Positions 24,995-34,630 of a DNA stretch of 64,000 bases are shown piece after piece (position 1 is the first letter of the stretch; every line of letters starts with the position of its first letter). Source of the stretch: Saliterribacillus persicus. GTDB taxonomy: Bacteria > Bacillota > Bacilli > Bacillales > Amphibacillaceae. The translations under genes were made by a program, and so were the position numbers. Where the stretch lies: NCBI RefSeq assembly GCF_003337485.1, contig NZ_QPJJ01000003.1, positions 169,412 to 233,411 of the forward strand, in the 5' to 3' direction. The notes below the pieces were generated by a model. That model was not told where the DNA came from. It saw nothing but the letters and a program-made list of their open reading frames with translations, and ran no database searches.

Positions 24995-25666
24995 TTATGT
25001 TCTTTTCAGGAGATAAAACTCGACTAACAATAGTACTCCCCCCAGAATGATCAAAATCCAATTGGATATGGTAAAAGACGGACCAAAGTCAGGTAGAAAA
25101 AATAGAACCAACATAAATAAACCGATAAGCGAAACAGAAAGTAACCAGTATATTCCAAATTCAGCTAGATTGTGAATGGATTTAAAACAGGTCCATTTAA
25201 ATATTTTAATTACAAGATAAAAAAATGCAAAACCTAAAATTAGCGATGTAATAAAATATACAAACAAAGATCCTGTATAAAAGGTTTCATAAATGCCACC
25301 GGACTCTGTAACATAATATGTCACTAATTCAAAAATCGCATTAAATAGAAGCGAAACGGCTAGAAAACTAGTTACGCCGATTAAAATCAGGTTCATTCGT
25401 TCTTTCGTTATCATTTTAGGAAGTTCTGCAACAATTTCATCTGCATATGCTTTCGGATTATCTCCAAAAACAGAAGCTGCATCTCTGCCTTCTAGTTGTG
25501 CATCTAACAAATGATCCAATAACTCTTGTAAAATAATCTCTGTTTCTTCATTTGATTTACTGTAACTTAATCTGATATACATCAACATATTCTCATAATA
25601 TTCACGATTTTCTTCTGTTAATTGCTTTCTTTTAATATTGTTCTCTTTAATTAAAACATCTGTCAT
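24995..25666 (-). CDS. Membrane protein with cytoplasmic HAAS/DUF1129-like domain
   Basis: A 223-residue protein. The N-terminal 90 residues are a helical cytoplasmic domain (ENMLMYIRLSYSKSNEETEI, then ELLDHLLDAQLEGRDAASVFGDNPKAYADEIVAELP) as in the HAAS or DUF1129 families that are encoded next to PadR regulators. Four to five membrane helices follow. Its ATG overlaps the padR-like stop as ATGA, so the two are co-translated. The effect of such pairs is not well defined; I infer a membrane-stress response. Confidence 0.75.
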   Translation of the reverse strand: MTDVLIKENNIKRKQLTEENREYYENMLMYIRLSYSKSNEETEIILQELLDHLLDAQLEGRDAASVFGDNPKAYADEIVAELPKMITKERMNLILIGVTSFLAVSLLFNAIFELVTYYVTESGGIYETFYTGSLFVYFITSLILGFAFFYLVIKIFKWTCFKSIHNLAEFGIYWLLSVSLIGLFMLVLFFLPDFGPSFTISNWILIILGGVLLLVEFYLLKRT

Positions 25667-25995
25667 CTGTTTGCACTCCTATCATTTAAAATAGAATCTA
25701 CCGGTACTTTTAACTTTTTCCAATTTTCTTCAAAATTTTCTAATGCCTTCTCTCCATCCTCTGTAATGGAATAATATTTTCGATTTGGACCTGATGGGGA
25801 CGCTTTTATCTCTCCTTTAATAAGACCTTCTTTTTGCAATCTTAAAAGTACAGGGTAGATGGAGCCTTCACTTACATCTAAACCCTGCTTTTCTAACTTC
25901 ATCGCAAGTTCATATCCATAGACCTTCTCGTGTTTGATCACAGCAAGCATACATCCCTCTAATATTCCTTTCAGTAATTGACTTCTAATATTCAA
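25663..25995 (-). CDS. PadR family transcriptional regulator
   Basis: A winged-helix repressor of about 110 residues: LLKGILEGCMLAVIKHEKVY, then GYELAMKLEKQG, GSIYPVLLRLQKEGLIKGE and the wing SPSGPNRKYYSITEDGEKAL. The best start is TTG at 25995, with GGGTGAT upstream, because a longer open frame to 26022 would run into the operator. Three 25-base palindromic sites upstream at 26005-26101 point to autoregulation. Confidence 0.88.
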   Translation of the reverse strand: MNIRSQLLKGILEGCMLAVIKHEKVYGYELAMKLEKQGLDVSEGSIYPVLLRLQKEGLIKGEIKASPSGPNRKYYSITEDGEKALENFEENWKKLKVPVDSILNDRSANR

Positions 25996-26004
25996 GTAAT
26001 CACC

Positions 26005-26029
26005 CACTATCTTGTTATACAATATAGTG
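26005..26029. promoter_or_regulatory. PadR-type operator, site 1
   Basis: A 25-base near-palindrome with ends CACTAT and ATAGTG and an inner TTG-5-CAA. It lies 9 bases upstream of the TTG start at 25995. Confidence 0.65.
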
Positions 26030-26039
26030 ATTTAAAAAA

Positions 26040-26064
26040 CACTACTTTGCTATACAAGATAGTG
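26040..26064. promoter_or_regulatory. PadR-type operator, site 2
   Basis: A second 25-base copy with CACTAC and ATAGTG ends and TTG-5-CAA core, 35 bases from site 1. It overlaps the predicted -10 box TACACT at 26061-26066. Confidence 0.65.
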
Positions 26065-26089
26065 TAACAGGAAATCTGCTACCTTGCAA
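26061..26089 (-). promoter_or_regulatory. SigA promoter of the padR-like operon
   Basis: On the minus strand TTGCAA (26084-26089), a 17-base spacer and TACACT (26061-26066). Sites 2 and 3 of the PadR-type operator cover these boxes. Confidence 0.5.
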
Positions 26090-26101
26090 TACAAAATAGT
26101 T
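26077..26101. promoter_or_regulatory. PadR-type operator, site 3 (degenerate)
   Basis: A weaker copy with TGCTAC and ATAGTT ends and TTG-5-CAA core, 37 bases from site 2. It overlaps the last codon of the ABC transporter gene and the -35 box. Confidence 0.45.
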
Positions 26102-26705
26102 ATTTTTTTTCAAGATCAACTATTTTTTGAAAGTTTATCATGCGATCACAAATACGGTTTAACAAGGCTTCATCATGGCTAATTACAAGCATCGGAACTT
26201 TATTTTGTTTTACATAAATGATTAACAATTCCCATATATCAACCTGAGAAAGCCCGTCAAGCATGGTTGTTATTTCATCTGCGATAATAACTCGGGGTTT
26301 ACTTATCAAGCACCGCGCAATACAAACTCGTTGCAACTCACCACCTGAGAGTTGGTGCGGAAAACGTGTTAACCAATCTTTTTTAATCCCACACTTTTTT
26401 AAAAGATCGGAATCGATCTCGCCTGCTTCTAATAATATTCTTTTAATTCTCCATTTAGGATTAACTGCTTGTTCTGGATGCTGCCAAATAAGCTGGATAG
26501 GATTTGATTTTGCGTCTGATTTCTCTACATGGATAGATCCCGTTTCTAATGGGATGATTCTAGCAATTAATTTCGCCAGCGTTGTTTTACCTATCCCACT
26601 ATTTCCACTTAATCCTACAATTTCATTATCAATTTTAAGTGAAACATTATCAAATAAGCATCTATTAGATGAGACATGGTAGGATACACCTTTAATTGTT
26701 AGCAT
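26100..26705 (-). CDS. Opp/Nik-type ABC transporter ATP-binding protein (second)
   Basis: A 201-residue ABC ATPase, short for the DppF/NikE group. Walker A is GLSGNSGIGKTTLAK, the signature is LSGGELQRVCIARCL, Walker B is VIIADEITTMLDGLS, and the H-loop ends VISHDEALLNRI. The usual C-terminal extension of oligopeptide ATPases is missing. It is the last gene of a five-gene importer operon and follows the first ATPase by 4 bases. Confidence 0.85.
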   Translation of the reverse strand: MLTIKGVSYHVSSNRCLFDNVSLKIDNEIVGLSGNSGIGKTTLAKLIARIIPLETGSIHVEKSDAKSNPIQLIWQHPEQAVNPKWRIKRILLEAGEIDSDLLKKCGIKKDWLTRFPHQLSGGELQRVCIARCLISKPRVIIADEITTMLDGLSQVDIWELLIIYVKQNKVPMLVISHDEALLNRICDRMINFQKIVDLEKK

Positions 26706-26709
26706 CTAG

Positions 26710-27477
26710 TTACCTCCAATTATTCACAAAGCAATTTTGCGGAAGTGCTTGCCATAAAGCTTTCGTGTAGGTATGTTTTAATTTTTCTCCATCTCCAGCA
26801 AAAAAAGAAACCGGAGACACTTCAATTATTTCTCCATTGTCCATCACAGCAATACGATCGGCCACCTTTAAAGCTGCAAAAAAATCGTGTGTTATGAAAA
26901 GAACACTTTTTCCTTCTTGCTTCATTTGATTAAATGGGGCTAACACTCCAGATAAGGTATCAGCATCCACTCCAGGTGTTGGTTCATCCGCAAGTATTAG
27001 ATTAGGATTTTGAACAAGTGCAGATGCTATTAATACCCTTCTTGCCATTCCTCCAGACAATTCAAAAGGAAAATATGCAAGCCAATCTATATCTAATCCC
27101 AAACTTGACCAAATTTTATGTAATCGGTGCTGTTTATTTTTCCCCTTCATTAAAGTTAATAAATACTTTCCAACTTTTAAAAAAGGATCTAACGCATCAA
27201 TCGTTTGTGGGATTAACGCAATTTTTTTTCCTCTTAACTGAGGAATATTATGCTGATTGACAGTCTCCCCATTCCAAAGCATCTCACAATTTTGTTCTAT
27301 TTCTTCAGGTAATAAATGAAGTATAGAGTGTGCAAGCAAGCTTTTTCCTGAACCACTGGCACCGACTACTGCTACTATTTCAGATGGAGCTATACTCAAA
27401 CTGACATTGTTGACTAAAGTCATTTTCTCATATTTATGGTAAAGACTTAAATTTTTAATTATTAACCCCTGAGTCAT
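26710..27477 (-). CDS. Opp/Nik-type ABC transporter ATP-binding protein (first)
   Basis: A 255-residue ABC ATPase of the DppD/NikD type. Walker A is VVGASGSGKSLLAHS, the signature LSGGMARRVLIASAL, Walker B LILADEPTPGVDADT. The start ATG at 27477 has AAGGAACG upstream and overlaps the permease gene by 23 bases. Together with the other ATPase it powers the two-permease importer. Confidence 0.87.
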   Translation of the reverse strand: MTQGLIIKNLSLYHKYEKMTLVNNVSLSIAPSEIVAVVGASGSGKSLLAHSILHLLPEEIEQNCEMLWNGETVNQHNIPQLRGKKIALIPQTIDALDPFLKVGKYLLTLMKGKNKQHRLHKIWSSLGLDIDWLAYFPFELSGGMARRVLIASALVQNPNLILADEPTPGVDADTLSGVLAPFNQMKQEGKSVLFITHDFFAALKVADRIAVMDNGEIIEVSPVSFFAGDGEKLKHTYTKALWQALPQNCFVNNWR

Positions 27478-28276
27478 ACCTATCGTTCCTTTCCATAACA
27501 CGATGCACCTGCTTACCCATATATTGAAACGTGAGCGTAATACTTAATAAAAATAGTCCGGGGAAAAAGGCTAACCACCAGTAACCAGCTGAAAGATAGC
27601 TCATCGATTCTGATAGAATAATCCCAATGGCAGGTTGGTCAGTTGACAAGCCAAATCCTAAGAATGTTACAGCTGCTTCATGTAATATCGCATGAGGGAA
27701 TATTAAAATTGCCCCTATTATAATTTGTGGATATAAGTGTGGCAAAAAATGATGCCAAACAATCCAAATATAATTTTTACCAAATTGCCGTGATGCCTGA
27801 ATAAATTCACTGTTATTAAGCTGAAATACTTCCACGCGCAGTACACGAGCAAGACTCGTCCAGTGCGTTACTATTAAACCGATCATTAACCCCTTTACTC
27901 CGCCACCAAGTGTAAAAGTGATGAGTAATAAGGTTACTAAATGAGGTAAGCTTAGGAATAAGTCGATCATCCATCTAACTATTCGATCAAATTTTTTATT
28001 AGCTCCAGCTACAACTGCCATAAGTAGGGCAATTATTGTACTACAAAAAGCAGTGACAATTCCGATAGTTAAACTTACACTTAGCCCTTGCCAAGTTCGT
28101 ATCAGCATATCCCGTCCGAGCCAATCCGTGCCAAACAAATGAGTTAGGCTGGGAGCTGTATTTTTTTGATTCAAATCTATCGCTAGTTCTTTTTGTTCTA
28201 TAATAATGGCAACAATATACAATACTAAAATTAGCAGAATAGGAACAATCAGTTTTATGGGAATCCATTTTTTCAT
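27455..28276 (-). CDS. Opp/Nik-type ABC transporter permease (C subunit)
   Basis: A 273-residue inner-membrane permease. The N-terminal extension HLFGTDWLGRDMLIRTWQGL is the standard DppC/OppC/NikC signature, and the EAA loop appears as FIQASRQFGKNYIWIVWHHF followed by LPHLYP. It overlaps the B-subunit gene by 4 bases. It forms the channel with the 28273-29259 product. Confidence 0.88.
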   Translation of the reverse strand: MKKWIPIKLIVPILLILVLYIVAIIIEQKELAIDLNQKNTAPSLTHLFGTDWLGRDMLIRTWQGLSVSLTIGIVTAFCSTIIALLMAVVAGANKKFDRIVRWMIDLFLSLPHLVTLLLITFTLGGGVKGLMIGLIVTHWTSLARVLRVEVFQLNNSEFIQASRQFGKNYIWIVWHHFLPHLYPQIIIGAILIFPHAILHEAAVTFLGFGLSTDQPAIGIILSESMSYLSAGYWWLAFFPGLFLLSITLTFQYMGKQVHRVMERNDRYDSGVNN

Positions 28277-29259
28277 AGCTTCATCAACCCCTTTCTGAAA
28301 CGAGGGTCAATAATTTTGTACAATACATCTGCTAAGAAATTCCCAACAAAAACAAAGCCAGCGCTAATGATCACAATCCCTAGAAGAAGCGGTACATCTC
28401 CACCTAAACCAGCGTCCACCACCGCCTGTCCAAGTCCAGGATAACTAAATACTTGCTCCGCTAAAATAGCCCCACCAAATAATTCCCCAAAAGAAGCAAA
28501 GTGAAGCGAAATAGCAGGTAAAATGGTGTGTCTAAACGCGTGCCGTTTGTATAAAGAAAAGCCTTTTAGTCCTTGTGCTTTCGCCTGTAATATAAAAGGA
28601 CTTTTTAGTATTTCTATAAGCTTTTCTCTGGTATGTAAGGCTATATTTGCTGTACCTAATATACTTAGTGTAAGTGCTGGTAAAATAACATGATAAAGCC
28701 GATCAAGGAAGCTAACATTTCCTTCTAGCATTCCAATTGGAGAAGCTAAGCCAATTGGGAAAATCCCTAAACCTACTGCAAATATCATTAAAAGTAATAA
28801 GCCAAACCAAAAGCCGGGAGTTGAAACAAGAACATAGCTATAAAGTTGAATAATACGATCTAGTAATCCGTTTTGTCTCATACCTGCAATTGATCCCAGT
28901 ACAATCCCACCAACTAACGATAAAATCCACGCTATCCCCATTAGTAAAAGTGAAGCAAAAAACTTATCTGCAATTACTTCAGACACTGGCGCTCGATATA
29001 TAAGAGATGTACCGAAATCCGCTTTTAATAATGAAGTTATCCAACTGATAAATTGCTCTGGTTTAGACTCTTTTAATCCCCAATATATTTCAATTTGTTC
29101 CTTTTGCTCAGGACTTACTTGAAGCATATCAGCACCGATGTAAGCTCTGATTGGATCAATTGGTGATAAACTAACTAACAGGAAGGTTATCAAAGCTACA
29201 ACAAAGAGTAAGATGACTAAGTAAGTTAATTTTTTTAATAGAAACGATAGTATTTGCAT
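28273..29259 (-). CDS. Opp/Nik-type ABC transporter permease (B subunit)
   Basis: A 328-residue permease of the DppB/OppB/NikB family: LLKKLTYLVILLFVVALITF at the start, LVSLSPIDPIRAYIG, the EAA-type loop QAKAQGLKGFSLYKRHAFRH, and VVDAGLGGDVPLLLGIVI. The ATG at 29259 has GAGGGG upstream; an open frame extends 8 codons further without a site. Confidence 0.88.
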   Translation of the reverse strand: MQILSFLLKKLTYLVILLFVVALITFLLVSLSPIDPIRAYIGADMLQVSPEQKEQIEIYWGLKESKPEQFISWITSLLKADFGTSLIYRAPVSEVIADKFFASLLLMGIAWILSLVGGIVLGSIAGMRQNGLLDRIIQLYSYVLVSTPGFWFGLLLLMIFAVGLGIFPIGLASPIGMLEGNVSFLDRLYHVILPALTLSILGTANIALHTREKLIEILKSPFILQAKAQGLKGFSLYKRHAFRHTILPAISLHFASFGELFGGAILAEQVFSYPGLGQAVVDAGLGGDVPLLLGIVIISAGFVFVGNFLADVLYKIIDPRFRKGLMKL

Positions 29260-29295
29260 CTTGTTATCCCCTCTTTGCTGCAAAACTCTAACCCT

Positions 29296-30888
29296 TTACT
29301 CATTCGTTTTCAGCTTCCACTCCGTAATAAAATCTGTAACAGGCCAACCGTGTCCATGCGGTTGAATTTTTTGCTCGCCAATTTTTAAATCTTCATGTAC
29401 AAAATAAAGATGATTTACATTTACAAGCCAAACCCAAGAGGCATCCCCTTTTGCACTCAGACCTGTTTCACCATTAAATTGCGCATTTTTCAAAGCTTGG
29501 TTTACCGCTTCTTCTGACTTTGCGTGCATTGCATTTTCTAAATAATTGTCAACCAATTCATTTTGATAAAGGTTGCTATTATACCAGTCTATTCCTTTTA
29601 TATCAGAATGATAGAGATTATATAATTCAGTTGGATCGTGACTTCCCCATCCCATCATTACGGGATTGGAAAAAATTAAATTTTCTAGTTCATTCCAGCT
29701 TTTACCTTCTGTAACAACATTTATTCCAAAGTGCTGCATTTGTTCAGCGAACACAATGGATAAGGATTGGCGCAGCTGATCTCCTGAAGGATAGTAAAGT
29801 GTAAATCCCGCTTCAAGTTCGTCTTTTTCAAAATAACCCTGCTCATTTTTTTCCCAACCATCCGATGTTAGAATCTCTTGAGCTAATTCCTGGTTGTCGT
29901 CCTTTATCCTTGTATCTTCATTCCACCAAGGTAGTTTATCCACACTGGAATATGCAGGCGTACCTTGCCCCTCTAAAACGCCATCAACTAGTTCCTCTCG
30001 ATCTACTGCAAGATTCATTGCTTTTCTAATTGCTAGATTAGAGGTTACCACATGTCCTGCTGGTATACCCTCAGCTGTTTCGTTCCCCTCATCTAGAAAA
30101 GGTAGAATCACTCCCCGATTATCCACACTTTCTAAGGAAAGTAATTTCATCCCATCGATTGTTTGATTGTTATATGTAATAGGAACAGAAGCAACATCAA
30201 CCTGTCCTGCTTTAGCAGCAGCAAATGCTTGATCTTCTTCTAAAAAAAGAAAGGTCAATTTTTTGAACGATGGCTTCTTTCCATAATAATGTGGGTTTTC
30301 TTCGACAATTAATTGTTCCCCTTTTTTCCATTCGACCATTTTATAAGGACCTGTTCCAACCGGATAATCTTGGTATCTATCATTATATGCATGCTCTGGT
30401 ACAATTCCTAATGTTGCAAGCAAATATAAAAAGGTTGCTTGTGGCGTTTTCAATTTGATTTTCAAAGAAAAATCCGATTGTTTTTCTATTTCGTCAACAT
30501 TTGTAACATCCACAATCGATTGAGATAGTTGCGCTTGTTCAAATGTGAAAATAACATCATCAGCATTTAGTCTCTCACCATCTGAGAATTTCGCGTCTTC
30601 TCTTAACTCTAATGTCCAAGTCAATCCATCTCGTGAAATATGATAGCTAGTTATTAAGTCATTTTCATAAGATAAATCTTCATCCAATTTTAATAAAGTA
30701 CTTTGAAATAATGGCGAACCATATCGTCCCCATCCAGTTATAGGGTCAAAGCCACTTTCAGGCTCTTTTCCGACTGCTAACGTTAACGAATCAGTCTCTA
30801 TCTTTTCGTTACTACTGCTATCTATATTTTGATTACTGCAAGCTACTATAGTAAAAATGCTTGCTAATAATATTAATCTAAGCTTCAT
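29296..30888 (-). CDS. Opp/Nik-type ABC transporter substrate-binding lipoprotein
   Basis: A 530-residue SBP_bac_5 family binding protein, anchored as a lipoprotein (signal peptide ending with lipobox TIVAC). Family motifs include the N-terminal SLTLAVGKEPESGFDP, LEDAKFSDGERLNADDVIFT-like and PVGTGPYKMVEW. The family binds peptides, nickel chelates or other metallophores; GWGSHDPTELYNLYHS near the end recalls nickel/metallophore binders only loosely, so the ligand is open. The ATG at 30888 has GGGAGA upstream. It is the first gene of the operon 30888-26100. Confidence 0.85.
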   Translation of the reverse strand: MKLRLILLASIFTIVACSNQNIDSSSNEKIETDSLTLAVGKEPESGFDPITGWGRYGSPLFQSTLLKLDEDLSYENDLITSYHISRDGLTWTLELREDAKFSDGERLNADDVIFTFEQAQLSQSIVDVTNVDEIEKQSDFSLKIKLKTPQATFLYLLATLGIVPEHAYNDRYQDYPVGTGPYKMVEWKKGEQLIVEENPHYYGKKPSFKKLTFLFLEEDQAFAAAKAGQVDVASVPITYNNQTIDGMKLLSLESVDNRGVILPFLDEGNETAEGIPAGHVVTSNLAIRKAMNLAVDREELVDGVLEGQGTPAYSSVDKLPWWNEDTRIKDDNQELAQEILTSDGWEKNEQGYFEKDELEAGFTLYYPSGDQLRQSLSIVFAEQMQHFGINVVTEGKSWNELENLIFSNPVMMGWGSHDPTELYNLYHSDIKGIDWYNSNLYQNELVDNYLENAMHAKSEEAVNQALKNAQFNGETGLSAKGDASWVWLVNVNHLYFVHEDLKIGEQKIQPHGHGWPVTDFITEWKLKTNE

Positions 30889-31055
30889 TAAATCGTTTCT
30901 CCCTATCACGCAAATTAGTTTCTATTATACCTTAGTGACACTTACTCGACTAGGTCTGTAAAAAACAAACACTCAAGAATAATTTGTTTGAGGTTTCCAC
31001 ACTTATATATTTTACAGCTCAGTTGCTTATGTCATTATATTTTCTGCAATCAGAA

Positions 31056-31097
31056 AGACAGACAGACAAGCACACAATGCTCATCTGTCTATTTTTT
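31056..31097. terminator. Hairpin after uidA, possible terminator
   Basis: AGACAGACAAGCA and TGCTCATCTGTCT form an imperfect stem at about 31060-31090. The longest T run is on the plus-strand side, so its use as the uidA terminator is uncertain. The 238-base gap at 30889-31126 shows nothing else clear. Confidence 0.4.
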
Positions 31098-31126
31098 TAC
31101 CGAATAGCTATATCGGCTAAAATTTA

Positions 31127-32932
31127 TTATGCTTTATAACCAAATTCCGGAATGTTGGTCCATCTCTCGCGGAGTGAAAATGCTACGGATTTAGGTTTTC
31201 TATCCCGCGTGAAAATACCTTTTTTGTTTCCTTGTACGCGCATTATTCCTTGACTTGTCTGGAAATCCGCAAAATTCCAAACTTGTTCTCCTACAAAGAA
31301 GTCATATTCATCAAACACGTCATGGTATGCTTTGTAAAATTCTGTCTGAAACTCTTCTGTAAACATAACAGCGTCTATATCATGAAGACCTGATACCGTA
31401 TCTGCCCCATACTCAGTCATCATAATTGGTTTATTCGGACATCGCTTCTTCCAACCATCAAATTCTTCACGCATTTTCACTTTAGCTAGCTCCATATCTC
31501 CACTTTGTACATACCATCCATAATAACGATTAAGTGCAAGCACATCAATTAGCTCAGCTATCTTATCTGTCTTTGGTGTAGACATTAAATGCGTAACAAT
31601 CGTAACAGGTCTTGACTGTGGATCCAATTCTTTTGTTAACTCTACTAAAGGTTTGAAATATTCATAGGCACCATCTTCTTCAGAAGCAGGTTCATTTGCC
31701 ACAGACCACATTACAACAGAAGGATGATTTTTGTCCCGCGCAATTAATTCTTTAATAACTTCTTGGTGGTGATCAAAGGTTTTAATTTCTTTAAATGTAT
31801 CTCTTTTCCCACCAGAACCGAGTAAAGTAGCTGCGAAATTAAGATGAACACCAACTGCAGGGGTTTCATCAATAATAACAATTCCTTCTCGATCTGCTAA
31901 GCGCATCAATTCCTCAGAATATGGATAATGAGCGGTTCGGAATGAATTTGCTCCAATCCATTTCATTAAATTAAAATCAAGTACATTTGCCGCTTCATCA
32001 AACCCTCTACCATGAATAGGTGAATCCTCATGTTTACCAAACCCTTTAAAATAGAACGAATTTCCGTTGATTAAAAACTTACCATCCTTAACACTTACTG
32101 TTCTGACACCGAATGGTTGCTCATATACATCTTTAAGCTTTCCATCGTTTTTTAATTGCACTTTTAATGTATAAAGATATGCATTTAACGGCTCCCATAA
32201 CTTCACCTCCGGGATGTTTAACTGACCACTAGCGCCACTTCCACTTGCTACTTCTATGCCATCTTCATCAATGATCACTACCTTTACACTTTCGCTTACT
32301 CCCTCTATATCGATCTTATAATCTACGATACCTTTATTTTTTTCAAAGTCCGTGACAACCGTAACATCTTTCACATAATTATTTGGTGTAGTATAAATCT
32401 TTACCGGGCGATGTATTCCTGCATAATTGAAAAAGTCGAAGTTGGGTGAGTTGCGTACAACTTTACCTACACCCTCTATCTTTTCTTCTGAGTAATTACC
32501 AACAGGTAGTGTTGTTTCATCTACGATATTGTTCACTGCTACTGTAAGCCGATTTTCTCCTCGCTTAACATGGTCGTTAATAGCAACTTCAAATGGAGTA
32601 AAACCACCTTTATGTGCTGTTACTAATGTTCCATTAATATAAACCTTAGCTATATGTGTAGCAGAACCAAATCTAAGTACCATCCGCTCGTTAAACATAT
32701 AATTCGGAACAGTGAACCCTCTCTCATACCAGATCCAGCCGACATGGTTTCTCAGCTCTCTTGTAACTGCTACATCGTTGTATGATGAAGGAACAGCCAT
32801 TGACGTTGTATTTTCTAAAGGTTTATTAAACCATTTATTCTCTAAGCCATTACCATCATCAATTTTAAACTTCCAAATTCCATTTAAGTCTACCTGTCCT
32901 CTTGTTTCTGTTGTTATTGGATATAACATCAT
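31127..32932 (-). CDS. uidA: Beta-glucuronidase (GH2)
   Basis: A 601-residue GH2 enzyme that cleaves beta-D-glucuronides. Domains run sugar-binding (about 1-180), Ig-like (180-275) and TIM barrel (275-601). The acid/base is Glu414 in SVANEPAS and the nucleophile Glu507 in MMTEYGAD. The NxK motif that recognises the glucuronate carboxylate is present as N569-K570-K571 ([10 protein letters not shown]), which separates it from beta-galactosidases. No signal peptide is seen, so it acts inside the cell on imported glucuronides. It follows uidB by 16 bases and shares its promoter. Confidence 0.94.
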   Translation of the reverse strand: MMLYPITTETRGQVDLNGIWKFKIDDGNGLENKWFNKPLENTTSMAVPSSYNDVAVTRELRNHVGWIWYERGFTVPNYMFNERMVLRFGSATHIAKVYINGTLVTAHKGGFTPFEVAINDHVKRGENRLTVAVNNIVDETTLPVGNYSEEKIEGVGKVVRNSPNFDFFNYAGIHRPVKIYTTPNNYVKDVTVVTDFEKNKGIVDYKIDIEGVSESVKVVIIDEDGIEVASGSGASGQLNIPEVKLWEPLNAYLYTLKVQLKNDGKLKDVYEQPFGVRTVSVKDGKFLINGNSFYFKGFGKHEDSPIHGRGFDEAANVLDFNLMKWIGANSFRTAHYPYSEELMRLADREGIVIIDETPAVGVHLNFAATLLGSGGKRDTFKEIKTFDHHQEVIKELIARDKNHPSVVMWSVANEPASEEDGAYEYFKPLVELTKELDPQSRPVTIVTHLMSTPKTDKIAELIDVLALNRYYGWYVQSGDMELAKVKMREEFDGWKKRCPNKPIMMTEYGADTVSGLHDIDAVMFTEEFQTEFYKAYHDVFDEYDFFVGEQVWNFADFQTSQGIMRVQGNKKGIFTRDRKPKSVAFSLRERWTNIPEFGYKA

Positions 32933-32948
32933 CCATCCACTCCTTCTG

Positions 32949-34451
32949 TTATTTATCTTTTTCTAACTTTCTTGGTGCAGATTCTACCATCTCACCCTCG
33001 AAGACTTTTTCTTTTACAAGTGCAATCTTATCTTGAACCTCTTCCATCTTTTTATCATCTAATTGATAGAATTTCATTGCTATCAGTGAGAGAATCCATG
33101 CAATTATCGGAATTCCAAACATCATTAGAATCGTCATGAATAATAATGGTGTTGTTAAAGGATCGTCAATTTGCGGGAATTCGTTTCTAAAACCGATCAT
33201 AGCTAACAGAAAACCTACAATCGCAGGTGCTAAAGATGATACCATTTTATCTACGAAAGAAAAGATTGTCCCCATCATTCCTGGCACATATCGGCCTGTT
33301 TTATAGGTTTCATAATCGGATACATCTGCAATCATTGGAATTACAATATTTCCGGTCAAACTTGAAAAACCCATTCCGATACTATATAAAATTAAAAATA
33401 TGATCGTGTTAATACCAATACTTGTTAAGGAAATCGTTGTTGTATCAATCATTAACAAAAAAACTGCTAACACAGCAAATGATGCTAGAGATAACCATGT
33501 ACCAAATACAAAGGCACGCTTTAACCCTATTTTTCTTGCTTTATTTACGCCATAAAAGGTAAAGAGAAGTATTGGAGCTACTGTAATAAGTGATACTGTT
33601 CCACTCATGGAATAATCAGCAAACATAATACCAAACACCATAACAACAACCGCAGGCTGTCTGGTTAAAGTCATAGCTAATTTATCTGTCGATGCTGCTA
33701 CAACAAGCATTTGCATCGGTCTATTATTCTTAAGAATTGGCCAGTAATCCTTGAACTTAACTTTCATATTTTGATCTGCCAGACCAAAAAATTCTTTTCT
33801 GTCTTTTGAAGCAATAGCAATAACAGCTAAGATAGTAAATATACCGGAAAGAATCACGGCGTATAAATTTAATTCTTGAAATAACGCTAAGTTATCAAAT
33901 CCACCATGTTTTTCTACTAAATAAGATGCCACGAATATTTGCCCACCGACAAAGATTCCAGTATTGTATGTTGCATCAAAAATCGAGAATATTGGTCGCT
34001 GTTTTGGATGGTTTGTTAAAACTGTTTGAGCTCCTCTTGTACACGCTGTTTGCATTGTGTACCCAATAATGTAAATAGCGTATATGAAAATAAAAAAGAA
34101 AAATTGCATTGAATCAGGTAGATGATGCGTAACATTGTACATAATTAGAATGGTAGTGGCTAAAATGATATTGCCCACTACCATTATTGGCCTAAATTTT
34201 CCAAACTTTGATTCAGTCTTGTCTATAATAAATCCAATTATCGGATCAGTTACACTGTCAAACACACGCATTGCTGTCAAAATTGTACTAATTACAACCA
34301 CTGATAATCCTGCAATACCTGTTGCATAATAGGACACAAAACCAATCGCAAACATGTAAAGGTTAGTTGCCGTATTATTTAATGCGAAAAAGGCAATTTG
34401 CCAAAGTTTTGCTTCATTATATTCCCGTGCTTTCTTAACTGCTTCCACCAT
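32949..34451 (-). CDS. uidB: GPH-family glucuronide:cation symporter
   Basis: A 500-residue MFS/GPH transporter with 12 membrane helices. The conserved N-terminal part [20 protein letters not shown], then [20 protein letters not shown], is the GPH hallmark. A cytoplasmic C-terminal tail of about 40 residues ends the protein. It is the first gene of the uidBA operon; its promoter TTGACT-17-TATTAT lies between two ROK-type operators and a cre box overlaps the leader. The substrate is inferred from uidA. Confidence 0.88.
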   Translation of the reverse strand: MVEAVKKAREYNEAKLWQIAFFALNNTATNLYMFAIGFVSYYATGIAGLSVVVISTILTAMRVFDSVTDPIIGFIIDKTESKFGKFRPIMVVGNIILATTILIMYNVTHHLPDSMQFFFFIFIYAIYIIGYTMQTACTRGAQTVLTNHPKQRPIFSIFDATYNTGIFVGGQIFVASYLVEKHGGFDNLALFQELNLYAVILSGIFTILAVIAIASKDRKEFFGLADQNMKVKFKDYWPILKNNRPMQMLVVAASTDKLAMTLTRQPAVVVMVFGIMFADYSMSGTVSLITVAPILLFTFYGVNKARKIGLKRAFVFGTWLSLASFAVLAVFLLMIDTTTISLTSIGINTIIFLILYSIGMGFSSLTGNIVIPMIADVSDYETYKTGRYVPGMMGTIFSFVDKMVSSLAPAIVGFLLAMIGFRNEFPQIDDPLTTPLLFMTILMMFGIPIIAWILSLIAMKFYQLDDKKMEEVQDKIALVKEKVFEGEMVESAPRKLEKDK

Positions 34452-34464
34452 AAAAAGTACCTCC

Positions 34465-34479
34465 CGTATCCGCTTTCAT
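34465..34479. promoter_or_regulatory. cre box (CcpA site) in the uidBA leader
   Basis: The minus strand reads ATGAAAGCGGATACG, matching the WTGNAANCGNWNNCW cre consensus except for the last base. It lies 14 bases upstream of the uidB start, where bound CcpA would block transcription. Confidence 0.6.
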
Positions 34480-34518
34480 AAGTTGTAGTTCTCCCTTTAC
34501 TTTTTAAAGTTTATTTAG

Positions 34519-34535
34519 TTTGTTGACCAAACAAA
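34519..34535. promoter_or_regulatory. ROK-type operator a (uidBA, downstream of the promoter)
   Basis: TTTGTTGACCAAACAAA (minus strand TTTGTTTGGTCAACAAA), identical to the site at 54180-54196. It lies just after the -10 box of the uidBA promoter. Confidence 0.75.
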
Positions 34536-34547
34536 TCTTATAAGTAC

Positions 34548-34576
34548 ATAATAAAGCCCTTTCATTTTAAAGTCAA
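34548..34576 (-). promoter_or_regulatory. SigA promoter of uidBA
   Basis: On the minus strand TTGACT (34571-34576), a 17-base spacer and TATTAT (34548-34553). It is flanked by operators a and b, whose centres are 64 bases apart. Confidence 0.65.
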
Positions 34577-34582
34577 GGTTTT

Positions 34583-34599
34583 TTTGTTTGGCAGACAAA
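34583..34599. promoter_or_regulatory. ROK-type operator b (uidBA, upstream of the promoter)
   Basis: TTTGTTTGGCAGACAAA, matching the other ROK-type sites in the outer TTTGTTTGG and ACAAA parts. Two sites around one promoter suggest DNA looping. Confidence 0.7.
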
Positions 34600-34603
34600 C
34601 TAA

Positions 34604-34630
34604 TTAAAAATCCCTTTTACGAAAGGGAAG
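34604..34630 (-). terminator. Terminator of the yesMN operon (contains the yesN stop codon)
   Basis: TCCCTTT (34611-34617) and AAAGGGA (34622-34628) form a stem around TACG, followed on the minus strand by TTTTT. The stop codon of the response regulator lies inside the hairpin. Confidence 0.65.
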
